NCBI RefSeq assembly: GCF_000953715.1
Contig: NZ_LN824141.1
Span: 1,490,501-1,554,500 of the forward strand
Reading direction: 5' to 3'
Source of the DNA: Defluviitoga tunisiensis
GTDB taxonomy: Bacteria > Thermotogota > Thermotogae > Petrotogales > Petrotogaceae
DNA length: 64,000 nucleotides
Under the pieces are notes generated by a model, which did not search any database, had not been told where the DNA came from, and worked only from the letters and a program-made list of their open reading frames with translations. The position numbers and the translations under genes were made by a program. Below, in pieces: positions 1 to 8,026 of this stretch (positions within the stretch are counted from its first letter, which is position 1; each line of letters starts with the position of its first letter).

Positions 1-40
1 TTAGTATTTTAAATTTCATCCAAGTTATAGTATAATCATA

Positions 41-90
41 TAATCCCTAGTTAAAGTAATTTGTGTGTAGTAAACTAGGGATTATTATTT
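41..90. terminator. Hairpin, probable terminator of an upstream gene
   Basis: A perfect 12-bp inverted repeat (TAATCCCTAGTT at 41-52, AACTAGGGATTA at 73-84) with a 20-nt loop is followed by TTATTT. It probably ends transcription of a gene lying left of the window. A TATAAT hexamer at 31-36 lies just before it, so a short leader transcript is an alternative reading. Nothing else recognisable occurs between 1 and 120. Confidence 0.6.
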
Positions 91-124
91 ATATAAATCT
101 TATAATACAAAAAATTTTAGTAAT

Positions 125-153
125 TTGTATTTATATTTGAAATATAGTATAAT
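125..153 (+). promoter_or_regulatory. Predicted promoter of the rlmN operon
   Basis: TTGTAT at 125-130 and TATAAT at 148-153 are separated by 17 nt, the sigma-70 spacing. This is the best promoter in the 244-base region before rlmN and would give a leader of about 85 nt. A second TATAAT at 171-176 has no matching upstream box. Confidence 0.5.
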
Positions 154-244
154 TATGTACATAAGCCCATTATAATGTTAGTATTATATAATTTACTAAT
201 TTTTATTAATAGAATAAAAAAAGAAGCGTAAGCGAGGAAAAGAT

Positions 245-1285
245 ATGATTATGAAGAACATTTTAGATTTTGACTATGAAGGACTACAAAAATATTTGAC
301 AGAAAATTATCAAATAGAAAAGTATAGAACCGATCAAATTTGTGATTGGATATATAAAAAACGTATTTTTAATTTTGATAATATGACTAATTTGTCTAAA
401 GAGATAAGAAAGATATTGAATGAAAATATGTTAATATTATTGCCTAACATCGTACAAAAGCAAATATCTAAAATTGATGGAACTACTAAATATCTTTTTG
501 AATTAGCCGATGGAAATCTAATCGAATCAGTTTTGATCTATTATCCTTCTAGGACGATTGCATGTATTTCCACCCAAGTAGGTTGTCCTTTAAAATGTGC
601 ATTTTGTTCTACTGGAAAAAGTGGTTTTGTCAGGAATTTATCAGTAGGAGAGATAGTTGGACAATTGTTAGCTATAGAAAAAGATAATAATATAGATATA
701 AATAATTTGGTATATATGGGAATGGGAGAACCGCTTTTGAATTTTGAAAATGTTATACAAAGCGTGAATATTTTCAACGACCCAAAAATGAAAAAGTTGG
801 GTGCTAGGCATATAACTATTTCTACTGCAGGAATTCCACATAAGATTGAAGAACTTGCTAATTTAAATAAAGAAATTAGATTATCTGTTTCGTTACATGC
901 GACTACCAATTCACAGAGAGATAAAATTATGCCCATTAACCATGCATATCCAATAGAAGAAGTAATTCAATCTTGTAGAATATATCAACATAAGACAAAT
1001 AAAAGAGTGACGTTTGAATACATATTAATTAAAGGTTTTAATGATTCTCCAGAAGACGCACTAAGATTGGTAGATATTTTTAAAGATATGAAGGTTATGG
1101 TTAATCTTATTCCGATAAATGCCAATCCATCGGGTTTTGAAAAACCATCAAAAAGATTTATTGATCAATTTTTAGATGTTCTTTTGAAAAAAGGTATAGA
1201 TGCGGTAGTAAGAGCTGAAAAAGGTAGCGATATTTCTGCTGCATGTGGACAACTCAGACTAAGAAAATTAAAGGATATTTCATAA
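245..1285 (+). CDS. rlmN: RlmN, 23S rRNA (adenine-2503-C2)-methyltransferase
   Basis: Dual-specificity radical SAM methyltransferase that adds a methyl group to C2 of A2503 in 23S rRNA and of A37 in some tRNAs. The 346-residue protein has the radical SAM triad C114-x3-C118-x2-C121 (CPLKCAFC), the GMGEPL motif near residue 160, and the conserved C-terminal cysteine in SAACGQL (about C334), which carries the intermediate methyl group in this family. Length is normal. An ATG at 245 follows GAGG at 234-237; the ATG at 251 is an alternative. It is the first gene of a + strand run rlmN, PASTA protein, rsgA, rpe, rdgB, the order familiar from Firmicutes. All catalytic residues that I can check are present. 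Confidence 0.95.
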   Translation: MIMKNILDFDYEGLQKYLTENYQIEKYRTDQICDWIYKKRIFNFDNMTNLSKEIRKILNENMLILLPNIVQKQISKIDGTTKYLFELADGNLIESVLIYYPSRTIACISTQVGCPLKCAFCSTGKSGFVRNLSVGEIVGQLLAIEKDNNIDINNLVYMGMGEPLLNFENVIQSVNIFNDPKMKKLGARHITISTAGIPHKIEELANLNKEIRLSVSLHATTNSQRDKIMPINHAYPIEEVIQSCRIYQHKTNKRVTFEYILIKGFNDSPEDALRLVDIFKDMKVMVNLIPINANPSGFEKPSKRFIDQFLDVLLKKGIDAVVRAEKGSDISAACGQLRLRKLKDIS

Positions 1286-1296
1286 GAAGGGAAAAT

Positions 1297-1797
1297 ATGG
1301 ACAAAGCAAAAAAAATAGTAAAAAATATCTTTTTTTTATTTTTGGGATTGATTACTGCAGCTATTTTCGCATTCTTTTTTTTATCTATCTTTGTTAATAG
1401 TTCATCTGTTGTTGAGATTCCCTATTTGGTTGGAGAAGATAAAAATGTTGCTTTAGCATCTTTAAAAGAATTAAATCTAATCCCAAATTTAATTGGAAAT
1501 GGCGATAAGGTTTTATATACAGATCCATCTGCTGGTACTAAGGTTAAAGAAGGACATCATGTTATTGTTCAGCTAAGAAATCTTGAACCTATGAAAGTAC
1601 CAGATTTAATTGGGCTTCCGCTTCAGGTTGGTGAACAATTTTTATTAGAATATAAAATTGCTTATGAAAAACGATATGTCATCACATATTCTTCTGAAGA
1701 AAATGAAGTTGTTCTTGATATGTTTCCGGAACCTGGTAAATCTTATTCTGAAGAAAAACTTATTTTGTATGTTGGTAAATATGGAGGAAATAATTGA
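1297..1797 (+). CDS. Membrane-anchored PASTA-domain protein
   Basis: 166-residue protein with a short basic N terminus, one membrane helix (about residues 8-31, FFLFLGLITAAIFAFFF) and two extracytoplasmic PASTA repeats (about 40-95 and 99-165, each beginning with a P-x-L-x-G motif). PASTA domains bind muropeptides and are usually the sensor part of PrkC/Stk1 kinases or of penicillin-binding proteins. No kinase or transpeptidase domain is present. The start is the ATG at 1297 behind AAGAAGGG; an earlier in-frame ATG at 1243 lies inside rlmN and has no ribosome site. It overlaps rsgA by one base. In Firmicutes this slot holds prkC, so this looks like a kinase-less sensor remnant. Its role is unknown; a cell-wall function is inference. 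Confidence 0.8.
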   Translation: MDKAKKIVKNIFFLFLGLITAAIFAFFFLSIFVNSSSVVEIPYLVGEDKNVALASLKELNLIPNLIGNGDKVLYTDPSAGTKVKEGHHVIVQLRNLEPMKVPDLIGLPLQVGEQFLLEYKIAYEKRYVITYSSEENEVVLDMFPEPGKSYSEEKLILYVGKYGGNN

Positions 1798-2681
1798 TGA
1801 ACTGGAGAAAAGGAATAGTTATAAGATTTCATTCTAATACTCTTACAGTTCGAGATCTAGAAACCAACATAAATATAGAATGTTATTTACCTGGCAAATT
1901 TAAGCTTCAAAAAATTCGTCCAATTGTTGGAGACTATGTTGAATATGTTGTCGAAAAAAATCATGAGTTTGGAGTGATAAAAAATATTTTACCAAGAAAA
2001 AATGAGCTATATAGACCAAAAGTTGCCAATGTTGATCAAGTTATTTTGGTGACTTCTTTAAAAGAACCCAAAGTTGATTACATAATTGTAGACAAGTTTT
2101 TGGTTCTTGTTGAAAAAGAACAATTAGATGTTGTTATAATATTGAATAAAATTGATTTATTAACTTCTTCTGAAGAAAAAAAAGACATGCAAGACTTTTT
2201 AAATATTTACAATCCTCTTTATCCTGTTATTCCTACTTCTAAGATTACAAAGGACAATATTCAATTAATAAAAGAAGTATTAAAAGATAGGGTTTCAACT
2301 TTGGCTGGATTGTCAGGAGTAGGAAAAACAAGTTTACTTAATATGTTGGATCCTGATTTAAAACTTAGAGAAGGTGACATTTCTCCAAAGCTCGGAAGGG
2401 GAAGGCATACAACAACTTTTGCTCAATTATTACCTTTAAAATTTGGAGGATTTGTTGTAGATACACCTGGGTTTGCAGATCTTACATTATTAGGGATAGA
2501 CAAAGATGAAATAAAATTATATTTTCCTGAATTTTTGCCTTATCAATCATATTGTTCCTTTTCTAACTGCTCTCATGTTTATGAGCCAGAATGTGCTGTG
2601 AAAGAAGCTGTTGAAGAAGGTAAAATATCCTATATACGATATAATAATTATTGTGTAATTTATAAAGAAATGGAACAATAA
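1797..2681 (+). CDS. rsgA: RsgA, ribosome small subunit biogenesis GTPase
   Basis: Circularly permuted GTPase that helps late 30S subunit maturation. It has an N-terminal OB fold (about 1-75), then the permuted G motifs in the diagnostic order G4 NKID (about 117-120), G1 GLSGVGKTS (about 171-179) and G3 DTPG (about 222-225), and a C-terminal zinc site made of C253, C258, H260 and C266. Length, 294 residues, is typical. The ATG at 1797 overlaps the stop of the PASTA gene (TTGATGA) and lies 9 nt after GGAGG; a TTG at 1794 is the alternative start. Translational coupling with the PASTA gene is likely. Confidence 0.93.
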   Translation: MNWRKGIVIRFHSNTLTVRDLETNINIECYLPGKFKLQKIRPIVGDYVEYVVEKNHEFGVIKNILPRKNELYRPKVANVDQVILVTSLKEPKVDYIIVDKFLVLVEKEQLDVVIILNKIDLLTSSEEKKDMQDFLNIYNPLYPVIPTSKITKDNIQLIKEVLKDRVSTLAGLSGVGKTSLLNMLDPDLKLREGDISPKLGRGRHTTTFAQLLPLKFGGFVVDTPGFADLTLLGIDKDEIKLYFPEFLPYQSYCSFSNCSHVYEPECAVKEAVEEGKISYIRYNNYCVIYKEMEQ

Positions 2682-2723
2682 ATATTTTTTTGATATTTCT
2701 CACGAATAATCGAGGTGATTTTT

Positions 2724-3380
2724 TTGCCCAAAATATATCCATCAATTTTAGCAGCAAACTTTATTACGTTAGGCACCGAAATAGACAAAGTATTAAAAAA
2801 CGCCGATGGTATTCATCTTGACATAATGGATGGAGTATTTGTTCCTAATATATCTTTCGGTTTTCCCATTATAGAATCAATTAGAAAATATACGGACGCT
2901 TATTTAGATGCTCATTTGATGATAGTTGAACCTGATAGATATTTAGAAAAATTTGCTATGTATGTAAATAGTATTACTGTTCACTATGAAACTGTGATAC
3001 ATTTACACAGGACAGTAACTTGGATTAAAAAGTTAGGGTGTGATGCAGGAGTTTCACTTAACCCCCACACTCCAATTTTTATGCTGGAAGAAATTTTACC
3101 TTTTTTGGATAAAGTTCTTATTATGTCTGTAAATCCTGGTTTCACTGGGCAACAATTTATTGAATCGACATTTGAAAAAGTTAAAAAGCTACGTCAATTG
3201 GCTAATAAGATTAATCCTAAACTTGATATAATGGTTGATGGTGGAGTAAATAAAGATAATATAGGGAAACTTGCTTTAGCTGGTGCTACTACTTTTATAA
3301 TCGGAGCAAGTATTTTTCATAAAGAAGATCCATATGTAGAGATAAAAGAATTAAAAGAGGCGGCGAAAAGTATTGATTGA
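2724..3380 (+). CDS. rpe: Ribulose-phosphate 3-epimerase
   Basis: Interconverts ribulose 5-phosphate and xylulose 5-phosphate in the pentose phosphate pathway. The 218-residue TIM barrel shows the metal-site motifs HLDIMDG, DAHLMI and MVDGGV and the phosphate loop GASIF. I choose the TTG at 2724 because it follows GAGGTGAT (2712-2719) at normal spacing and gives the family start MPKIYPSILA; the GTG at 2715 overlaps the ribosome site. The gene lies 42 nt after rsgA and overlaps rdgB by 8 nt. It supplies xylulose 5-phosphate to the transketolase encoded at 40.7 kb. Confidence 0.93.
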   Translation: MPKIYPSILAANFITLGTEIDKVLKNADGIHLDIMDGVFVPNISFGFPIIESIRKYTDAYLDAHLMIVEPDRYLEKFAMYVNSITVHYETVIHLHRTVTWIKKLGCDAGVSLNPHTPIFMLEEILPFLDKVLIMSVNPGFTGQQFIESTFEKVKKLRQLANKINPKLDIMVDGGVNKDNIGKLALAGATTFIIGASIFHKEDPYVEIKELKEAAKSID

Positions 3381-3984
3381 TATATATTTAGGTACATCTA
3401 ATAAAGAAAAGATAAAAGAAGTCGATAAAATCCTAGAAAAATTAAATATTAAACATAAAGTGAAACTTAGAAGCATATTTGATAAAATTGAAAGTAAAAG
3501 TATATATATTGAGGAGAATGGAGAAACATTTTTAGAAAATTCGGTAATAAAAGCCTGGAAATATGGTAAAGTAATAAATAAATGTGTGATAACCGATGAT
3601 TCAGGTTTGAACATTGTAGCACTTGACAATTTTCCTGGTGTTCATTCTTCAAGGTTTATGTCAAATTCGCCTTATGAGGTAAGAATGAAAGCAATTTTGG
3701 CCATGATGAAAGACCTAGAAGATAGGAGAGCTTATTTTGCTTGTGCTGCAACGTATTATGACATAGAAAATAATATTTTAGTTTCAATAGAAGAGAGAGT
3801 TTATGGTACAATAGCTTATGAGATTAGAGGAAGTAATGGTTTTGGTTATGATCCTTTTTTTATACCTGACGGATACAATCAAACTTTTGGTGAGCTTCCT
3901 CCAGAAGTTAAAAACGAGATAAGCCATAGAGCAAAAGCTTTTAGCAGATTATTCAATCATCTTTTAGAGAGTTCATTGATATAA
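3373..3984 (+). CDS. rdgB: RdgB/HAM1-type XTP/dITP pyrophosphatase
   Basis: House-cleaning enzyme that hydrolyses non-canonical purine triphosphates such as dITP and XTP to monophosphates, preventing their incorporation into DNA and RNA. Family motifs are TSNKEKIKEV near the N terminus, TDDSGL (about residue 76), GYDPFF (about 158) and SHRAKA (about 185). At 203 residues the length is usual. The TTG at 3373 overlaps the end of rpe by 8 nt and follows AGAGGCGG. It is the last gene of the rlmN cluster; I see no strong terminator behind it. Confidence 0.93.
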   Translation: MIDIYLGTSNKEKIKEVDKILEKLNIKHKVKLRSIFDKIESKSIYIEENGETFLENSVIKAWKYGKVINKCVITDDSGLNIVALDNFPGVHSSRFMSNSPYEVRMKAILAMMKDLEDRRAYFACAATYYDIENNILVSIEERVYGTIAYEIRGSNGFGYDPFFIPDGYNQTFGELPPEVKNEISHRAKAFSRLFNHLLESSLI

Positions 3985-4040
3985 TTCATTCAAGTAATTT
4001 GAGAAAATTTAGGTTATATATAGATTTTTTGAAAAATATA

Positions 4041-4049
4041 TGATATAAT
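4041..4049 (+). promoter_or_regulatory. Extended -10 promoter of hup
   Basis: TGATATAAT (TGnTATAAT form) with no good -35 hexamer at normal spacing. The same nine bases recur before several other genes in this window. Confidence 0.55.
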
Positions 4050-4110
4050 TGCGTTGAAGTTGGCAGCTAAGAGGTTTTAATGATTTTCATCTTTGAAAGG
4101 GGGAATGCAT

Positions 4111-4383
4111 GTGAACAAAAAAGAGTTAGTAGATGCTTTAGCAAAGAAGGCTTCTATTACTAAGAAGGATGCAGAAGCTTTTTTAGATGCTTTTGTTGAT
4201 GTAGTATCTGAAACATTAAGTAAAGGGGAAGAAGTTAAGTTAGTTGGTTTTGGAACATTTAAAGTTCAAGAAAGAGCTGCAAGGAAGGGAGTCAATCCTC
4301 AAACTGGTAAACCACTTAAAATTCCAGCTAAGAAAGTACCTAAATTCGTACCTGGTAAAGAATTGAAAGAATTAGTAAAATGA
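4111..4383 (+). CDS. hup: HU-family DNA-binding protein
   Basis: Small histone-like protein that bends and compacts DNA as a dimer. The 90 residues match the HU length exactly, with N-terminal MNKKELVDALAKKA, the GFGTF turn and the beta-arm region RKGVNPQTGKPLKIPA, which contains the intercalating proline motif NPQTG. The GTG at 4111 is chosen because it gives the exact family N terminus and follows the purine-rich AAGGGGG; in-frame upstream codons at 4093 and 4105 would add residues not seen in HU. It is monocistronic, with its own extended -10 promoter and a strong terminator immediately downstream. Confidence 0.95.
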   Translation: MNKKELVDALAKKASITKKDAEAFLDAFVDVVSETLSKGEEVKLVGFGTFKVQERAARKGVNPQTGKPLKIPAKKVPKFVPGKELKELVK

Positions 4384-4395
4384 TAGAGATTAAGG

Positions 4396-4424
4396 AATAG
4401 GGCAGTCAACTGCCCTATTTTTTT
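4396..4424 (+). terminator. Rho-independent terminator after hup
   Basis: Perfect 10-bp stem (AATAGGGCAG at 4396-4405, CTGCCCTATT at 4410-4419), a TCAA loop, and a seven-base T tract. Confidence 0.92.
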
Positions 4425-4453
4425 ATTAAAAAGCTTAAAAAGGTGATACTTAG

Positions 4454-5116
4454 ATGGTATGGGTAATTTCAGATATTCATGGAATGTATGATCAATTAGT
4501 AATGTTATTAAGAAAAATTGATCTTAACGATCAGGTTATATTTTTAGGTGACTACATAGATAGGGGACCGGATTCTAAGAAGGTTCTTGATTTACTAATA
4601 GCATTAAAACAGGATCGGAATTATATATTTTTAATGGGCAATCATGAAGATATGATGTTAGATTATTTTGATAAAACGAACAAATATATGGAGGGTATTT
4701 GGTTTTACAACGGTTCCTCTTCTACTCTAAAAAGTTTTAATTATAATGTAGGAAAAGAATATCTAGATTTTATTAGGGACCTTTTATTATACTACGAATT
4801 GGAAATAAAGGGTCAGAAATATCTTTATGTTCATGCTGGTGTTAAACCAGGGAAATCACTTAATCACCAAGATAAACACGATTTATTATGGATCCGAGAT
4901 GAATTTCTTTTAATAAAAGAACAATATTATGATTATACGATAATTCATGGTCATACACCCACACAATTTATTAATGGTGAAGATAAAATATTTATTAAAA
5001 AAGGAATAAATAATAAGATAATTAGTGTTGATATAGATACAGGATGTGTTTATGGCGGAAAATTAACTGCTTTTGGGATATCTGAAGATAATAAATATAT
5101 AATTTATCAAGTTTAG
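4454..5116 (+). CDS. Calcineurin-like metallophosphatase (PrpE/ApaH-like)
   Basis: 220-residue phosphoesterase with the full dimetal signature: DIHG near residue 7, GDYIDRGPDS (about 32-41), GNHE (about 63-66), a mid-protein histidine in YVHAG, and IHGHTP (about 161-166). This pattern is shared by serine/threonine protein phosphatases of the lambda type and by symmetrical dinucleoside tetraphosphatases (ApaH/PrpE). The exact substrate cannot be read from sequence. An ATG at 4454 follows AGGTGATA. It stands alone after the hup terminator and precedes the glycine cleavage genes by 192 nt. With no PrkC kinase in the window, a protein phosphatase role has no evident partner here. Confidence 0.85.
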   Translation: MVWVISDIHGMYDQLVMLLRKIDLNDQVIFLGDYIDRGPDSKKVLDLLIALKQDRNYIFLMGNHEDMMLDYFDKTNKYMEGIWFYNGSSSTLKSFNYNVGKEYLDFIRDLLLYYELEIKGQKYLYVHAGVKPGKSLNHQDKHDLLWIRDEFLLIKEQYYDYTIIHGHTPTQFINGEDKIFIKKGINNKIISVDIDTGCVYGGKLTAFGISEDNKYIIYQV

Positions 5117-5204
5117 ATTAATCAGATAAATGTCTATAAACTCTCGTAAACTTATTTAAATTCTTTTTATAGTTAATTAGACTTTTTTTGAAATTAATAA
5201 AAAA

Positions 5205-5213
5205 TGATATAAT
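5205..5213 (+). promoter_or_regulatory. Extended -10 promoter of the gcv operon
   Basis: TGATATAAT; the nearest TTGAAA (5188-5193) is only 14 nt from the hexamer, so the TG extension probably does the work. No glycine riboswitch is apparent in 5117-5308. Confidence 0.5.
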
Positions 5214-5308
5214 TTTAACGAATGATAAAATAATTATACTTTAATGTTAAACGAAGAATTATTTGAAACAGTTAGTAAACTAATCGATATTACTGAGGTG
5301 TTAGAGGA

Positions 5309-6637
5309 ATGTTAAAGAAATTAAGAGAATACGTTGAATATATGAGAACACAATTTATCAAGCAAATATTAGAAGGTGAAGGTATACAGGTGCTTTTGAA
5401 ATCTTCTTCTGGAATAGGCCAAGAATATTTTGGTTCAGGAGTTATGTATGATATTTATGTTTCAGAAGAAGAGTATGAAATTGCTAATTCGATTGTCGAA
5501 AAATTTGAGAAGGGAGGAATTATTTTGGATGAATTAAAGAAGACCCCACTGTATGAAAAACATAAAGAATTAGGGGCTAAGATGGGAGAGTTTGCAGGGT
5601 GGGAACTTCCTCTTTGGTACACATCTATAATTGATGAGCATAAAGCAGTTAGAGAAAATGTTGGTATTTTTGATGTCTCTCATATGGGTGAGCTTTTTGT
5701 AGAAGGAAGAGAAGCAGAATCTTGCTTAAATTATCTCATAACAAACAATGTTAGTAAATTGGAGGTTGGCGATATCCTATATTCTCCCATGTGTAACGAG
5801 CAAGGCGGTATAATTGATGATCTGCTTGTATATAGAATTTCAACAGATTCATTTATGCTTGTAGTTAATGCATCTAATACAGATAAAGATTTCAATTGGG
5901 TTGTGAACAATTCAAAAACCTTTGATGTTGAAGTTTCAAATAAAAGCCATGAATATAGTTTGATATCTTTTCAAGGGCCAAAAGTTCAAGAGCAGCTTCA
6001 GAAATATTTAAAAGAAATTGATTTAGAAAAATTTAATTATTTTACTTTCAAAGAAATAGAATTAGAGGGAGAAAATGTGCTCATTTCTAGAACAGGTTAC
6101 ACTGGAGAGGATGGATTTGAAATATATCTATCTCCAAAAATTGTTGTTAAAGTTTGGGATAATCTGATAAATTTGACAAGAGAAGTCGATGGGAAACCTT
6201 GTGGTTTAGGGAGCAGAGATACTTTAAGATTCGAAGCTAAATTACTTCTTTATGGAAATGATATTGATGAAACTACTACACCTTTAGAAGCAAATATTAA
6301 ATGGACCATAGATTTTAGTAAGGATTTTATTGGAAAAGGGGCTTTGCTTAGTCAGATGGAAGAAGGAATAAAAAGAAAACTTGTAGGAATAGAAATATTT
6401 GATAAAATGCCTGTAAGGCACGGAAATGAAATATATAATAATAATGATGAAAATATTGGATACGTTACAAGTGGATTAAAATCTCCTACTTTAAATAAAA
6501 ATTTAGCTTTAGGTTACGTAAGTATACCATATTCTTCCATAGGAAGTAAATTAACAATAATTAACAGAAATAAGCGCTTATCTGCCCAAGTTGTTAAAAC
6601 ACCTTTTTATAGAGGAAGTGTCAAAAGCAACAAATAA
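5309..6637 (+). CDS. gcvT: Aminomethyltransferase GcvT with N-terminal DUF2007-like domain
   Basis: T protein of glycine cleavage: transfers the methylene unit from aminomethyl-H-protein to tetrahydrofolate, releasing ammonia. Residues 1-70 resemble DUF2007 (a small beta-alpha domain with DIYVSEEEYEIANSIV). Residues 76-442 are complete GcvT, with GGIIDDLLVYR holding the catalytic aspartate and GYTGEDGFEIY. No stop separates the parts. However, GGGAGG (5512-5517) lies 7 nt before an in-frame TTG at 5525 (codon 73), from which a 370-residue protein of normal GcvT length would start. Either the gene is a true fusion, or one frame yields both fused and unfused products. Next comes gcvPA; no gcvH is present in this window. 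Confidence 0.88.
   Translation: MLKKLREYVEYMRTQFIKQILEGEGIQVLLKSSSGIGQEYFGSGVMYDIYVSEEEYEIANSIVEKFEKGGIILDELKKTPLYEKHKELGAKMGEFAGWELPLWYTSIIDEHKAVRENVGIFDVSHMGELFVEGREAESCLNYLITNNVSKLEVGDILYSPMCNEQGGIIDDLLVYRISTDSFMLVVNASNTDKDFNWVVNNSKTFDVEVSNKSHEYSLISFQGPKVQEQLQKYLKEIDLEKFNYFTFKEIELEGENVLISRTGYTGEDGFEIYLSPKIVVKVWDNLINLTREVDGKPCGLGSRDTLRFEAKLLLYGNDIDETTTPLEANIKWTIDFSKDFIGKGALLSQMEEGIKRKLVGIEIFDKMPVRHGNEIYNNNDENIGYVTSGLKSPTLNKNLALGYVSIPYSSIGSKLTIINRNKRLSAQVVKTPFYRGSVKSNK
5512..5527 (+). promoter_or_regulatory. Internal ribosome binding site and TTG start within gcvT
   Basis: GGGAGG at 5512-5517 followed after 7 nt by TTG at 5525, in frame with the long reading frame. It sits exactly at the DUF2007/GcvT junction, where ordinary GcvT proteins begin. 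Confidence 0.5.
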
Positions 6638-6679
6638 CAAGAAAAATATAATTGAATTTTTGAAGAGGTGACAGAAAAC

Positions 6680-8026
6680 ATGAGTGATTTTCCTTATTTG
6701 CCACATACTGAAAGAGATATTGATGAAATGATGAATTATTTAAATATTAAAGACATTAATGAGTTATATCAAGATGTTCCTCAACTTTTTAACAAAGATC
6801 TTAATCTTCCTTCTTCTTTAAGCGAGTTAGAAGTAAAAGAAAAATTATTTGATTTATCTGATTTCAATAAAAATATACAAGAATTCGGTATTTTTAGGGG
6901 TGCAGGCGTATATAATCATTATATTCCAACAGTTGTTTATTCGATAGCTTCTAATCGTAATTTTTTAACTGCTTATACACCGTATCAAGCTGAAGTTTCA
7001 CAAGGTACTTTGCAAATACTCTTTGAATATCAAACTTTGATTTGTGAGCTCACCGGAATGGAAGTCGCAAACTCTTCAATGTATGATGGAGCTTCTGCTT
7101 TAGCTGAAGCAATTTTAATGGCTAAAAGAATAAATGGAAGAAACAAGGTTCTAATTTCAGATTTGATACATCCGGAATATTATGAGGTGACGAAAACCTA
7201 TATTGAAGCTCAAGATATAGAATTAATAGAAATAATACATAATCATCAAACAGCGCAAATTGATATTCAAGATTTAAAAAACAAGATATCAAAAGAAGTT
7301 AGTTGTGTGGTAGTTTCTTACCCTAATTTTTTTGGAGTTATAGAAGATTTACAAGAAATAAGAGAAAATGTTCCTGAAGATATTATATTAATTGTTTCAA
7401 CTTATCCAATTTCTCTTGGACTATTAGAATCTCCTGGATGTTTTGGGGTAGATATAGTTGTTGGAGAAGGACAATCTTTAGGGAATTTACCTTCGTTTGG
7501 TGGACCTGGTTTGGGTTTTTTTGCTTCAAAAGAAAAATATATAAGAAAAATGCCCGGAAGAATAATTGGCGAAACAGTTGATAAAGACGGAAAAAGAGGA
7601 TTTGTAATGGTTCTTCAAACTAGGGAGCAACACATAAGAAGAGAAAGATCAACTTCTAATATATGCTCTAATCAAGCGCATAATGCTCTTTTAGCTTCAA
7701 TATATTTAAACGTTATGGGAGAAAAAGGGTTAAAAGAAGTTGCTCTCCAATGTTATCATAAGGCCCATTATTTAGCTAATAAATTATTAGAAACGGATAA
7801 ATTTGAAATGGTATATCAAGGTCCTTTTTTTAATGAGTTTGTGATGAAATCAAAAATAGATCCTGTTTATATGAACAAGAAACTCATAGAACAACGCTAT
7901 TTTGGTCCATTACCTTTAAAAAAATTCTTCCCACAAAAAGGAGATCAAATATTATTTAGCGTTACTGAATTAAATAAGAAAAGAGATATCGACTTTTTAT
8001 GTTCATTTTTGGAGGGATTATCATGA
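6680..8026 (+). CDS. gcvPA: Glycine dehydrogenase (decarboxylating) subunit 1
   Basis: N-terminal half of the split, PLP-dependent P protein, which decarboxylates glycine and loads the aminomethyl group on lipoyl-H protein. At 448 residues it has the typical GcvPA length, with the start [18 protein letters not shown], the [13 protein letters not shown] segment and the glycine-rich [10 protein letters not shown] loop. The ATG at 6680 is chosen because it gives the family N terminus and follows GAGGTGA; a GTG at 6668 overlaps that ribosome site. It ends in an ATGA overlap with gcvPB, so the two subunits are translationally coupled in equal amounts. Confidence 0.95.
   Translation: MSDFPYLPHTERDIDEMMNYLNIKDINELYQDVPQLFNKDLNLPSSLSELEVKEKLFDLSDFNKNIQEFGIFRGAGVYNHYIPTVVYSIASNRNFLTAYTPYQAEVSQGTLQILFEYQTLICELTGMEVANSSMYDGASALAEAILMAKRINGRNKVLISDLIHPEYYEVTKTYIEAQDIELIEIIHNHQTAQIDIQDLKNKISKEVSCVVVSYPNFFGVIEDLQEIRENVPEDIILIVSTYPISLGLLESPGCFGVDIVVGEGQSLGNLPSFGGPGLGFFASKEKYIRKMPGRIIGETVDKDGKRGFVMVLQTREQHIRRERSTSNICSNQAHNALLASIYLNVMGEKGLKEVALQCYHKAHYLANKLLETDKFEMVYQGPFFNEFVMKSKIDPVYMNKKLIEQRYFGPLPLKKFFPQKGDQILFSVTELNKKRDIDFLCSFLEGLS

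Noticed and set aside
541-936. 131-residue minus-strand frame inside rlmN
   Set aside because: It lies wholly opposite a well-conserved gene, has no ribosome site, and its translation resembles no family.
1243-1296. Earlier in-frame ATG for the PASTA gene
   Set aside because: It lies inside rlmN without a ribosome site, and the ATG at 1297 follows AAGAAGGG and gives a normal membrane anchor.
5117-5308. Glycine riboswitch before the gcv operon
   Set aside because: The conserved aptamer segments are not present; the region is A/T-rich with only a promoter.
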